Positions 30,081 through 40,600 of a stretch of DNA of 64,000 bases are shown one piece after another (position 1 is the first letter of the stretch; the number at the start of each line of letters is the position of its first letter). This DNA comes from Gracilaria gracilis (taxonomy: Eukaryota > Rhodophyta > Florideophyceae > Gracilariales > Gracilariaceae). The notes below the pieces were generated by a model. The model did no database searches. It was not told the DNA's origin and was given only the letters and a program-made list of their open reading frames with translations. The stretch is from NCBI GenBank assembly GCA_030374805.1, contig JARGSG010000227.1, forward strand, positions 186,001 through 250,000. The letters are read 5' to 3'. The position numbers were made by a program, and so were the translations under genes.

Positions 30081-31376
30081 CTATGACATACGAATTTGGT
30101 AATCGCCAGCTATCATCTTATATCTAACCCAGGGCGCTGCTTGATATCCAGATTTCTCAATCACTTTCAAGAATCTAACCTGCAGACCAGAAATCGTGAA
30201 GTACGGTACCTCAAACTCAACGCAAATTGGTCGCTTGGTGGCATTTTCTCGTTCTGTTGCTTTTCCAATGCTAGGTAGTGAGAAATGTCCGCGCATAACC
30301 GCATCTCTTCCTGCCTTGAATTGCTTAATGGACCAGACAACGGCATCTTTTTCGGGCGCGTACTTTGCTCTTCCAGAGGTGCATTTGAAGCTTGGGGATA
30401 CTACATCTGGAAGCACCGGGATAGCAATCTTCACATTGTTCGCAATAGCACGCGGTTTTAACTGCGTCCGCGCTTTGACGATGTAGTCCACCCGAGTAGC
30501 TCTTTGTTCGATAACTGCATCAACCCAAATAGGCGGTTTTACCTGCGTGTTGAGCCGATAACTCATCAATTCGAATGTGCCATCTGGGGGTATAAATGAG
30601 ATTGTACGATCGTTTTCGAACTTGGCAAGTCGCACGCATTGATGAAATTTGATATCCTCTAAATCCACAGACTTACCCTTCCTTTCGGGACCGCCTCTGG
30701 CTGCGCTGGCCTCAAATTGTAATCTATCGTTCAAGCCAAGCTTCAGGTTTGGCATGCCGCTCAGGTAAGACTTCATGACAAGCTTTCCGACAATTTCTGA
30801 GCGCAGAAGGTTCCCTGATCCTGAAACCAGAATGTTAACCTTCTCAATCACATCAAGGAACACCTCGTTTCTAGAGTGCTTGATCCCCTCACTCCTCCAC
30901 GAAACAGCATTAGTTGCCGCTACTGGTAGTACACCGGTCGACTCCGACACCTTGTAATCTTGAGTAATATACTTTCGTAAGATCTTCGACTCAGATATTT
31001 GAGGAAAGCCGAAGTCCATCATTTCATCCAGAAGCTCGTATATCACAACGAAATTATCTCGTATTGATTCTTCATTAACATCCCGGAAGTACTCAGTAAA
31101 CACTTGAACTAGCTTGTATAGAAAGGCAAGGATCATCGTCGCGTTTGAATTCCGCCGCGTTACCGCGACCAAGTAAATGTTAGCGTGGCGAACATGAACA
31201 AAATTAATTCCCTTCTCTTCGTTTCTAAAGAATGGTGTTATCTGAGAATCATCTTCTGCTTCGAAGACCCTCTGTTTGAATATGTTTATGACATCCATTG
31301 GTATATCCCCCCGAAAGTTTCTTGAAATTATGGTCTTTCCTCGAGAGTCCAGAATGAAGATCGACGAGGCCACCAT
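30081..31376 (-). CDS. AP1M: AP-1 clathrin adaptor complex, mu subunit
   Basis: Medium chain of the AP-1 adaptor, which selects Tyr-based cargo at the trans-Golgi network and endosomes. 431 residues, intronless, starting MVASSIFILDSRGKTIISRN. The longin-like N-domain spans about 1-140 (FVHVRHANIYLVAVTRRNSN, then YELLDEMMDFGFPQ, then SKILRKYITQ, which is AP-1 mu-specific). A linker with AVSWRSEGIKHSRNEVFLDV leads into the mu-homology domain (about 170-431), including ISFIPPDGTFELMSYR and the C-terminal GYQAAPWVRYKMIAGDYQIR. Fully conserved end to end, so a functional gene. Confidence 0.96.
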   Translation of the reverse strand: MVASSIFILDSRGKTIISRNFRGDIPMDVINIFKQRVFEAEDDSQITPFFRNEEKGINFVHVRHANIYLVAVTRRNSNATMILAFLYKLVQVFTEYFRDVNEESIRDNFVVIYELLDEMMDFGFPQISESKILRKYITQDYKVSESTGVLPVAATNAVSWRSEGIKHSRNEVFLDVIEKVNILVSGSGNLLRSEIVGKLVMKSYLSGMPNLKLGLNDRLQFEASAARGGPERKGKSVDLEDIKFHQCVRLAKFENDRTISFIPPDGTFELMSYRLNTQVKPPIWVDAVIEQRATRVDYIVKARTQLKPRAIANNVKIAIPVLPDVVSPSFKCTSGRAKYAPEKDAVVWSIKQFKAGRDAVMRGHFSLPSIGKATERENATKRPICVEFEVPYFTISGLQVRFLKVIEKSGYQAAPWVRYKMIAGDYQIRMS

Positions 31377-32197
31377 GGTTCACGCTTTCAGTATACTTCG
31401 GAACGAACTCAGCACCTGGACGAAATGGTGAAATCCCTCGGATTGAGGAAAGACTATAAACCTGTTGCTGCACTTCTTGTACGCGTATCACGATAAGAGC
31501 GTTTGGTATTCCAACCAGATTCCGGAGACGCGCCGAGTCGCTAGGAGAACTGCTCAACGATAATGGCCCGCTCGCAGAGTATTTGCTCGAAAGCTGTGAC
31601 ATCAAGAGGTGGATAGGAAGTCTGGAACGAACGATCATACGTCTGGCGGCCAGACGGTCTGGCGGAAGGGTTGTCCATGCCAGCTTCATGGAAAAGCCTT
31701 TGAATTACACCTCCCCTTTTTTACAGCAACTCAATTGCAGCTCAAATTGTGTGTCAGCAGTTGGAAAGCTGCAGGAACACGATGCAAACAGATTTACGTA
31801 GACGAAGACTACCGTTGGTACATCTATCGTGTACTTGCCAAGACCATCTTGGACCATGATGGTTTTAGTCGTCCGCTGTCCGGCTAGTCTTTCATAGCGG
31901 TTGCAAATGTGCTCGCCAAGAGGCAAGCATTCGAGAACTACAGCAGAAAGTTTTCAGACGTTTTCTTTACTTCCTGAGGGCATCAGCTTACAAACAAACC
32001 GTCAGTCCCCGGCATCGCCGATGGTATGTAGATAATCGAACTGCCAACCTCTAGAGCGTCGGTAAGATACCTCAGCTGTTCTTGTTTTCAAATATCTGCC
32101 AAGAATGTCAGAAGACACCTTCCCGTACCAAACAAACACTGCGTGAGCATCACATTGCCAAAAGCTTCTCCAAACACAATTCCTAAAAAGGGTTCGT
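31377..32197. other. intergenic, no gene recognised
   Basis: About 0.8 kb between AP-1 mu and the NUFIP1-like gene. Short frames only. It would contain the AP-1 mu promoter and the NUFIP1 3' end. Confidence 0.4.
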
Positions 32198-33346
32198 TTA
32201 AGCCATTTCAAAAGCCTTCTTGGTGACTATGTAACGAAATGCTTGCAACAGAACTGATTGCTCTTGTCTAATCTCTCTTTCTAGAAGCATTCTCAGTAAA
32301 GTCGGTTTCCGATCTGAGGTCTGCACTTGCTTTCTCCTTGAGTTCTTGCCTTTTCCTCGTCCACCTTGCCTCTTCCGAATCCGTTTCCCACGATTCGTGT
32401 GGTCTGTTTTGCGTTTTCCCTCAAGCTTTTCATCATCATCGTCACTACTGCTGTAGTCCGCCAGTTTTGCCATTGCTCCCGAAGCAATGTCCGCCTCTCT
32501 CATCGTCGATTTCGTCTCGTTCTTAGCTGCTGCAGCTGCTAATTTTCTCTCAACATTAGCCCGACTAGGCCAGTTTGCTTTCCGGGCTTTCACCCAGGCT
32601 TCGATTTCCTCAGGAGATGAACCGGGCAACTTTGCGTGGAGTCGGGAGAGGACGTTTCGAGATGTATCCAAATCCCGTTGTGTACAGTCGGATCTATGTC
32701 TAACCTGGGAAGCATTATGGGATGTAGTATCAAGGGCACCTGCTTTCTGACGTTTCATAGCAGCAGCTTCCTTTCGCGCTACGTTTGCCTTACTTGGCCA
32801 GTTAGCTTTCCTTGCGTTCACCCATGTTTCTATGTCAGCAGGTGATGATCCAGGGAGCTTGGCGTTTAACCGTGTAAGTACCTCTTGTGCAGGGTTCTGG
32901 TCACTTGCTTGTTGTTTCTTGTTACTTCGCTGCTGAAAACTTGCAGCTCTTGAAGCATCTTGCATTCGAGGCATGTTAACGCTGCGACTTCTTCCATCTC
33001 TATGACGAACCGACTGACGGCGGTTCAATCGTCGCTGTTGGTTGTATCCTGGTTGAAACTGCGAGTGATTCCGTTCGGATGATACGTTATGGTGTGGGGT
33101 AATGTAAGGCGGATTCGCGTTGTAATAATCGGTCTGGTGTATCTGAGAAGAGGGTGCTGAGATCTGTCCGAAGCTGGATGGCGCGGCTGGGATAGGAACG
33201 GTCGGGTAAAGGTTGACTGGTGGCAACAGTTGTGCTATGGGTGGAGGTGGTGGAGGTGGGGGTAAATAAGGCAGTGGTGGGTTCTGGATTTGAGGTGGTT
33301 GCTGCGTGAGAGCAAGATGTGGGGTGGTAGGCCATGGCCAAGTCAT
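32198..33346 (-). CDS. NUFIP1/Rsa1-like snoRNP assembly factor with duplicated NUFIP motif
   Basis: 382 residues from the first ATG (MTWPWPTTPHLAL); the frame runs further upstream without an ATG. The N-terminus is Pro/Gln-rich with an eight-proline run. Two copies of the NUFIP1 motif follow in tandem: LNAKLPGSSPADIETWVNAR-KANWPS and LHAKLPGSSPEEIEAWVKAR-KANWPS, about 75 residues apart. Known NUFIP1/Rsa1 proteins have one such segment, which binds SNU13 in box C/D snoRNP assembly. The C-terminus, KPTLLRMLLEREIRQEQSVL then QAFRYIV, matches the conserved end of NUFIP proteins. Between them lies an acidic SSSDDDD and basic nuclear-localisation stretches. Confidence 0.8.
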   Translation of the reverse strand: MTWPWPTTPHLALTQQPPQIQNPPLPYLPPPPPPPPIAQLLPPVNLYPTVPIPAAPSSFGQISAPSSQIHQTDYYNANPPYITPHHNVSSERNHSQFQPGYNQQRRLNRRQSVRHRDGRSRSVNMPRMQDASRAASFQQRSNKKQQASDQNPAQEVLTRLNAKLPGSSPADIETWVNARKANWPSKANVARKEAAAMKRQKAGALDTTSHNASQVRHRSDCTQRDLDTSRNVLSRLHAKLPGSSPEEIEAWVKARKANWPSRANVERKLAAAAAKNETKSTMREADIASGAMAKLADYSSSDDDDEKLEGKRKTDHTNRGKRIRKRQGGRGKGKNSRRKQVQTSDRKPTLLRMLLEREIRQEQSVLLQAFRYIVTKKAFEMA

Positions 33347-33502
33347 TTGGCCTCGAAACGCAATGATTGTTGACGCTAGCAAATCAATTCTCCAGCGAAA
33401 GTCGGACTCTATGCTGGGTATCCAGTGTCACGGAAGTAAACGGCTTCTCTTCTGAGACAACACAGCCAGTCTTCACCTCGTCGTCCTTCTTCGGTTACTT
33501 AC

Positions 33503-33673
33503 TCTCGTAAACTGCAATAATGTGCAGAGTCGAGCTGCAATGATGTCCTGTTTATATCTCTGACAAAACAAAGAGACGGCCTCAGCGAAAGTAGATGGTT
33601 GAGTTTGAAGAGGTGAAGTATCTAAAGAGTAGAGTCTAAAGATCTTTGCTCGTCGTGATATGTAGGGAGCCAT
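33503..33673 (-). other. possible orphan first exon
   Basis: ATG at 33673 opens 57 codons (MAPYISRRAKIFRLYSLDTS...) ending exactly at a GTAAGT donor. The nearest acceptor (TTTGCTAG before 33376) would not keep the NUFIP1 frame. It may be a 5' exon of the NUFIP1-like gene with another acceptor, or a separate small gene, or chance. Confidence 0.25.
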
Positions 33674-34329
33674 TTCATTAATATAAATTGCTTCCGGGAT
33701 CAAAATAATGAACGAAAACGACTGGTTACGTGTACCGTTGTACACGGTCTATGATATCGATACAAAAGCTCAAAGTCTGCGCTGTGATTTGATCGGAAAC
33801 TGGTTATTCCCTTCCACTAAGGGCATCTCCACCCGTGACGCTATAACGACATACCGCAACCAAATTTCGAGATTTTTAGCGGTGCACCTAATTTTTTCAT
33901 CTCCACCGGGACACCGCTAACGCTATCGGTAACGGCATAGCTGTTCGGAACGGTAAAAGTCTCGCTATAAATTTTCTTTTAGCGAGACTTTTAGCGGCGC
34001 CGCTATACGTAATCTTCCAATGAGAGACCTTTATGCGCCAATCGTGCTGTTCCTCTGCTGTTCATTTCTCAAGCTGAAGAGGTCGCCCTCCCCATCACCT
34101 CTACTAGTGTCTATTCGACATTGACCTCATATGAGGTCAAATGACCTCATATGAGGTCAATATTGATTGTCTTGTAACTTTGTATAAAAGTCCCAAAAAC
34201 TTTTCAAAACTTTGTTTGTCAACCGACCTGGTTCTTCCCTTCGAAGGCCAAGCAGAAGTAAAGTACAACTCCGTCCACTTCCCCGTAAGCTGTTTCCTTT
34301 TTCTGTCACGTCATCAAGATCTCTCCAAT

Positions 34330-36422
34330 ATGCCCCCGTCAACAGATCTGCGCCGTGTTGTTGAAACAACTGTACACAGCCGTGCTCGACTTGTCACCTC
34401 CGATTCAGCTTGTAAACGTTACTTCGGATCACTTTGGAAATCTAAAACCGTCAGTGGAACCGTGAAAAATGTGGAAACTAAGCCAGTGAATGGTCGCAAT
34501 ATGACTTTTATCTCTATTCTGTTTAGTTTACCCAATCGTGAGAAAGAGTGTACTCTACCGTTATGTAGTGTAAAGCTTGGCAGTGGTGTCAACGAAGACA
34601 CTGCAGCGGTTTCAGCTGTCACAGAGGCATTACCGAGCGATAATGCGGATCAAACTGCTGAGGATAGCGAAATCCTTCCAACTCAGCAAATTTTGCAGTC
34701 TGATGAAATCGAATCTTCAAGTGCAGTCACCCAATCAGTGTCAGCTCATGAGAGACAGTGGAACACGGAGAAGATCTGTATGCCGTTGAATGGCTCAATG
34801 CAATTGCATCAATGGAAGATTATTGGTCCAGTCGGAGATTTTATCTCTTCCCGTCATGTGCCGCAAGGAATGGAAAGCTATTGACTACTTTATGTGGATG
34901 TTTCCAAACTGGATATCTGCACTCGATTGTAGAGAAGGACTAATGCAAGGCTTTAGAGATCGTTTAGGCAGCTGAAACTTCTGGTGGAGAGCTTTTGAAG
35001 TTTTTCGGCGTAATGATTCTCATCACGCGATTAGAATTCTCAGATCGAAGAGAGTTATGGAGCCCGAAGCATTTTTCAAGTTATCTCCCTGCCCCTTCAA
35101 TCGGTAGGGCGATGTCACGAAATAGATTTGAGATGCTGAAAAGTTGTATCTCTTTCAGTGGCACGCACAATCGTGACGTTCAAGGTATGGCGCGGTGGAG
35201 CCTGGTAAATGGTTTTGTGCAAGCAATTAACCAACACCGATTATCATTTGTCACACCATCTCATGCTCTATGTGTCGACGAAAGCATGTCACGGTGGTAC
35301 GGATTGGGAGGTGACTGGATCGATGTAGGCCTTCCTCACTATACAGCCTTGGATCGCAAACCCGAAAATGGATTGGAAATGAAGACGGTTTGCTGTGGAA
35401 GAAGTGGCATTATGTTGAAAATTGAGCTCAATATGGGATCCCAAATGCCTGCTTTAGAGTTTTCTTCAGATCATGGACATGGCACTGCAGTTCTATTACG
35501 GCTGGTGCAGCCATGGTTTGGATCCGAGCGACTAGTGTGTGCAGATTCATTCTTTGCCAGTGTGCACACGGCAAATTCTCTTCTACAAATTGGACTGAGA
35601 TTTACTGGAGTTATAAAAACTGCAACTCGAGGTTATCCGATGAAGCACCTTTCTGAAATCACTTTATCGAACAGAGGTGAATTTGTGTCCATGGTATCCA
35701 AGGGAACCACCATTAATACCGATTTAATGGCAGTCATGTGGGTGGATAGAGAACGAAGGTACTTTATATCAACTTCTGGAACAGTTAATCCTGGTACTGC
35801 TATATCGAGGGAAAGATGGAGGAGGGAAGGCAACATTTCCAAAAAGATTGAACTCGAGGTTTCTATTCCTGAAGCATGTGAGGAATATTATAAAACATGT
35901 TCAATGATCGATAGACATAATCGATCCCGTCAAGATGATTTGAAGCTTGAGAAGAAAATCGAGGTGAAAGAGTGGTCTTTTCGTGTCAATTGCTCTCTAC
36001 TGGCTATCTGTATCGTGGATGCTTGGAATCTTTATAAAGCATCTAATGGTGGCCGCCAATTGAAGAGCCCCCACAATTTTTATTGTGAATTAGCTGACGA
36101 ACTGATCGAAAACACTTGGGATCAAACAGGTCTTATTGAAAGAAATAAGAAAGAAGTTGAACCAACTGATCCGCACCCAAAACCTGCTGGAACTGGTATT
36201 CATTTGATGCAAACAGGAAAGAAGAGGAAAAGACATGACGGAAGCATATCGAAAGCTCTGTACCAAGGTCGCTGCAACTCATGTGGAGGAAATACGAAGT
36301 CTAAGTTTATATGTTCTGACTGCCATTTAAGGAAGAACAAAGATGTTTATTTGTGCCACACTGGTACCGGTAGAGATTGTTTTGCTCTTCATCTGGACAA
36401 TTGTCACGGTGTTACGCTTTAG
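34330..36422 (+). pseudogene. piggyBac-like transposase, frame broken twice
   Basis: The N-terminal part (from ATG 34330, MPPSTDLRRVVETTVHS; frame open from 34141) runs to about 34860. Coding then continues in another frame (AIDYFMWMFPNWISALDC) to about 34972, and in the third frame from about 34977 (GGELLKFFGVMILITRLEFS) to 36422. The long third part is intact: catalytic Asp in CVDESMSRWYG, in VCADSFFASVHT and in SMIDRHNRSRQDD, and a C-terminal Cys-rich finger (CNSCGG ... CSDCHL ... CHTGTG). The DDD residues and C-finger define the DDE_Tnp_1_7/piggyBac family. The two shifts could be small indels or an unrecognised intron; I favour indels. Confidence 0.85.
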
Positions 36423-36913
36423 TTGACGCACTTTATTGTACACAAGGTTGTCAACCTTCGTTTTTAGTACTAAAATGAGCATTTCTTTCATAAACAAAAA
36501 GACAGTTCAATTACCTTTAGCCCCCTACTACTTCGATCTGCGTTATTAAACTTGCTAGATAGAATTTAACTTAAGTCGAAACAACCCCTTTAGCAAATGT
36601 CACCTTATTCTGTCTGCTGTTCAAGTGGGCGTGTGTACACGTTCTGAAGTTAAATTAACAACTAGAAGTAGTCGAGCTCCAAATGGAGTTTTAGAGTTTT
36701 AATAAACTCAAGCGAGGTTTGAACTCGGTCTTATTTAGCTCTGAAACGGTTTGAAACCGCTGAGCTACAGTTACGAGTGCTCTGGAAGTTTCTATTGCTA
36801 CTTAAACTACAGCTCGGTTGGCTCTGAAGGAGCTTTTCAAATTTCAAATTTGAAAATGCCTTCTGGCATTCTGAAAATGCAATTTTTTGATTTTTTTGGA
36901 CGGCCGACGGGGC
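36423..36913. other. piggyBac 3' non-coding part
   Basis: Non-coding tail of the piggyBac-like element between the transposase stop and the palindromes. Around 36700-36775 (minus strand) TAGCTC ... GAGC and CGAGTTCAAACCTCG resemble tRNA D and T arms, but the D loop is too long and an anticodon arm is missing. Confidence 0.4.
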
Positions 36914-37249
36914 TGACCTCATATGAGGTCAAGCTGACCTCATATGAGGTCAAAACTCCGGTCGAATAGACACTAGCAATCGCAACCTCCAACGACGCCA
37001 ACTGCACGAACGCTGACGTCTTTGCACTTGCTTTAAGAAGTGCGCCCCCTTCTGTTTTCTTTGCCGCGCCTTCACGCCTCGAATCGCCGACGCTCAACAG
37101 CTCACATTACTTTGCCTCGCATTGCTGCGTCTTTAGGCTCCCTCCCTCCACCGCTATGCTGCACACAGCGCGTCGCCTCTTCGTGCTACACAGCGTTGAG
37201 TGTCAGTTTCAGCCTGAACAAAATATTTCAAGCACCAGAGAGCCTTCGT

Positions 37250-37386
37250 CGAAAATGGGTTGACGCTTAACCCTCGAGAGGAGTTGAGCACTCGCCTTCG
37301 CCGGCCGTCTTTTATTTTGCACGCAAAGTGGAACGTGTGGACACTATGGCACATTCCACTTTGTGGCCAGGACTACTTCACTCACA
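37250..37386 (-). repeat. 3' LTR of the copia element
   Basis: 137 bp. Read on the + strand it should begin TG, but the first base is C here (CGAAAATGGG), a mutation relative to the other copy. It ends CACTCACA. TTCGT precedes it directly. Confidence 0.9.
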
Positions 37387-37635
37387 CCGTCCCTCGCAAA
37401 CATGCTTTTAGAGCGATGAATTGCGCATATACTATTCTGCACTATAAACCGAAGGTGGCTGCCGATAAAAACCTTTGCCGCAGTAAAAGCCAGTAGGAAA
37501 ACAACCTGCGTGTCTAAGGAAAAGGTAAAGCACCATACAAAATTTCCACTCGAAAGACATCTATGGTCACCAAAACAAAAGAGAATGCAAAAACATAGAA
37601 GTTATATAGGTTAGTAATCAAACAAATTTCAAGCG

Positions 37636-40600
37636 CTACGAAAACAGACGGCAGAGCAGCTTGAGACTTTCTAGGGCATCATGCCTCAAAGACTTCGTTA
37701 GGATGTCGGCAGGTTGTACCTCAGTGGGAATTCCCTCCACTTTTAAAATCTTATCTTTCACAAGCACTTTAACATGGTGATACTTCAAACCAATATGCTT
37801 GTTCCTTTCCGAAGTCTTTGAATTCTTGGCGATAGACAGTGCCGTTGAACTGTCCGTAATAATATTGATCGGGTACATACTAGGTTCTTCATTTGTAAGA
37901 ACTTCGTCATTGCAAAGTTCCCAAAAGAGCCTACGCATCCACGTCAGGGCCTTTCCGCCATGTGACAGTGCGATATATTCTGCCTCGCCAGACGACAACG
38001 CAATGAGCGTTTGTTTCTTCGCCGTCCACATAACCGGCGCTTCATTCACCTTTATCAATAATCCCGTTGTCGATTTTCTGGTGTCACGGCATCCAGCCCA
38101 GTCTGCATCACAGTATTCTTCCATTGGTGCTGAATTATTTGAAGGAAAAAGTAGTCCAAGGCCCTTCGTACCATTCAAATATCTTATTACTCTCTTTGCA
38201 AGTCCCATGTGCCTCATGCAGGGGTCATGTACTTGCCTTGCCAGCATTGAAGCTGCAAACATTATATCCAGTCTAGAGGATACGGCGAGGTACATCAAAT
38301 GTCCTACCAGCTTTCGGTAGCGACCGTGAAGCGCCGATGAGAGCTGTTGCTCATCATCACCTCGACTCGTAAGGTCGCAAGGGGAAGGCAACGGCGTCCG
38401 CGCAGGGTTGGAGTTCCACAGCCCATATTCTCTCAACATCTTATCGATGTATCTTGTTTGGCGGACCTTAATTCCATTCCTATCCCGTTCTAGGTCCATT
38501 CCAATAAAGGACTTTGCTTCACCAAGAAACTTCACCTGGAAGAGTTTCTGCATCTCGATCTTAAAGTCTTTGAGGAGGGAATAAGAATTGGATAGCATAA
38601 GGATGTCATCAACAACAACGACGAGGTTCAGTATGCCACTCCTGGATTTGTACAAGTATAGGCGGCTATCCGTACTTGATTGATTGAAACCGTGACGTAT
38701 TAGCTCGTCGTGAAGTAGGGAGCCCCAAATTTGTCCCGCCTGTCGTGCCCCGTAGATTGATTTCTTAAGTAGGCAGACCTTGCCAGGGACGTAGGAGGAT
38801 CCAGAGGAGTTCTGGGGTTGTTCCATTAAGAGGGGCTCCTCGAGGTCTCCGTATAAGTAGGCGTTACTGATGTCCACGGTTTCTATTATTAGGCCCTGAG
38901 CCGCTGCCTTGGCGATGGCGAGGCGAATAGTCTCGAGCCGTGCCACTGGCGCGTACAGATTGTCCGGGTCGAAGTCCAAGTAAGGACGTTGCTTGTCGCC
39001 CCGGATTACGCAGCGTGCTTTGGCAAGAACCTTAGGAGGATCAGCGCTTACATGTTTAACGGTAAAGGTCCATAAGAATGGAAGCGGTTTCATTCCTGGC
39101 TTCCTGTCCACCAGCTCCCATGTGTTCCTGCTAACGAGTGCGTTGAACTCTCTGTCTATCGCTTCAGCCCATTCGGGGAGAAGTCTAGCTTCTTCGAATC
39201 TTATGTGTGCTTTGCCCGCCTCTCTGAGATCTTGGAAACGCGACTGAGCGACCATGCAGTGAGCCAGGGATGCATCCATATGTTCTTCATCCTCTTCCTC
39301 CATCTTGTTCTCGGCCTCGATCCGTCGGAGGGAGGAGAAGTCGATGAGTTCGCTTAATGAAGGTAGAGATTCCTTCGCCACCTTAAAATCCCTATCTCGG
39401 CACTTGATTACTTTCCGGATTGAAGGAATATATATTCTTAGTAAGGTGCGAGGGCTTTGCATGCCTACGAAGTGACCAGGGAGGGCGCGAGGAAGTAACT
39501 TCTTGTTTGCGACTGTGTCCGATCTGTAGATGAATGCGTGTCCTGGTTGCCCAAACTTCAGGATATTCGTGAAGTCAGGCTTCTTTCCAAACCAGAGGGT
39601 GTAGGGTATCTTCATATCTACGCGAGAGTTCGGCAGGCGGTTCCTCAGATAGTTGGCGTGAGATATGGCTTCTTCCCAGAGTTGTAGGGGAAGCTGGGAA
39701 GCTTGCAGAAAGGTCCGTGCCATCTTCCACAAGTCTTGAATGATCTTTTCGGCTACGCCATTTAATTGATGAGCGTACGGTGGTGCGTATTCGAGAATCA
39801 TACCGCTTTCCATTGCGTACGTGACGAAGTCGTCCGATCTGTTCTCACCCGCCCCGTCAAGGCGAACGCGATACACTCTGTTGGGAGAGAGTTCGTTCTC
39901 CGCGCGAGCCTTGTACCATCGGATCGACTGGAAGAACTGAGACTTTTTGTTTAGGAAGTAAACTGAGCAAGCTCTTGTGTTATCGTCGATGAGTACCTGG
40001 ATGTACGTTGACCCTTGTAGTGATGGAGGGCTGATGGGGCCGGTGATATCGGTATGAGTGAGTTCCAATGGTTTAGAGGCAACCGATGTGGAGTGTTGTA
40101 GTGGTGCACGTTTGCTTCCAGCGTGTATGCAAGGGGTGCAGTGTACGTTAGCGATTTCCGATGAGGAAAGTGGTGGAACTCCGTCGCATTGATCCACGAA
40201 TGCCCAAAGTCTTTCTCTTCCTGGATGTCCTAGTTTCTCATGCCAGTCTTTGGCAGTGTTTCCTGGGGATAGCATGGCGCCTTGTGCTCGAGGGGAAGGT
40301 ACCGGATTTGGTAGAGGGTATAGGCCGTCTCTGGGGAAAGACCTGTACAATGTTTGCCAAGAGGATAGATCCTTGAGATCGAATCCCGTTAGTCCTTGCT
40401 CGTTTGATAACTCGACGCGGACGTGTTGCGAGAGAACTGAGAGTGAAACTAGGTTAGAGTCGAAAGACGGAGTGTGTTTCGCGGGTAGTATAATACCTTC
40501 TCCGATAGGCAGTTTGATGGTGCCATGGGCTATGATATCTGAAGATGTATCGCACGTGCGCACGGTTTGGCGTCGTGTTGTATTGTACTCCCAGAAAGAG

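Larger units (their letters stand above)
34108..36972. mobile_element. piggyBac-like DNA transposon with CTAG flanks
   Basis: The terminal inverted repeat TGTCTATTCGAC starts at 34108, with its reverse complement ending at 36972. Both are bounded by CTAG (34104-34107 and 36973-36976). Two copies of the 18-bp palindrome TGACCTCATATGAGGTCA sit just inside each end (34122, 34142; 36914, 36935). The element is 2865 bp and carries a piggyBac-type transposase. Classical piggyBac uses TTAA, so CTAG is unusual. A tRNA-like but aberrant stretch occurs near 36.7 kb. Confidence 0.88.

Noticed and set aside
36700-36780. tRNA-like sequence (D- and T-arm look-alikes) on the minus strand
   Set aside because: D loop of about 20 bases with an internal repeat, no anticodon arm, and location inside the piggyBac-like element; not a functional tRNA.
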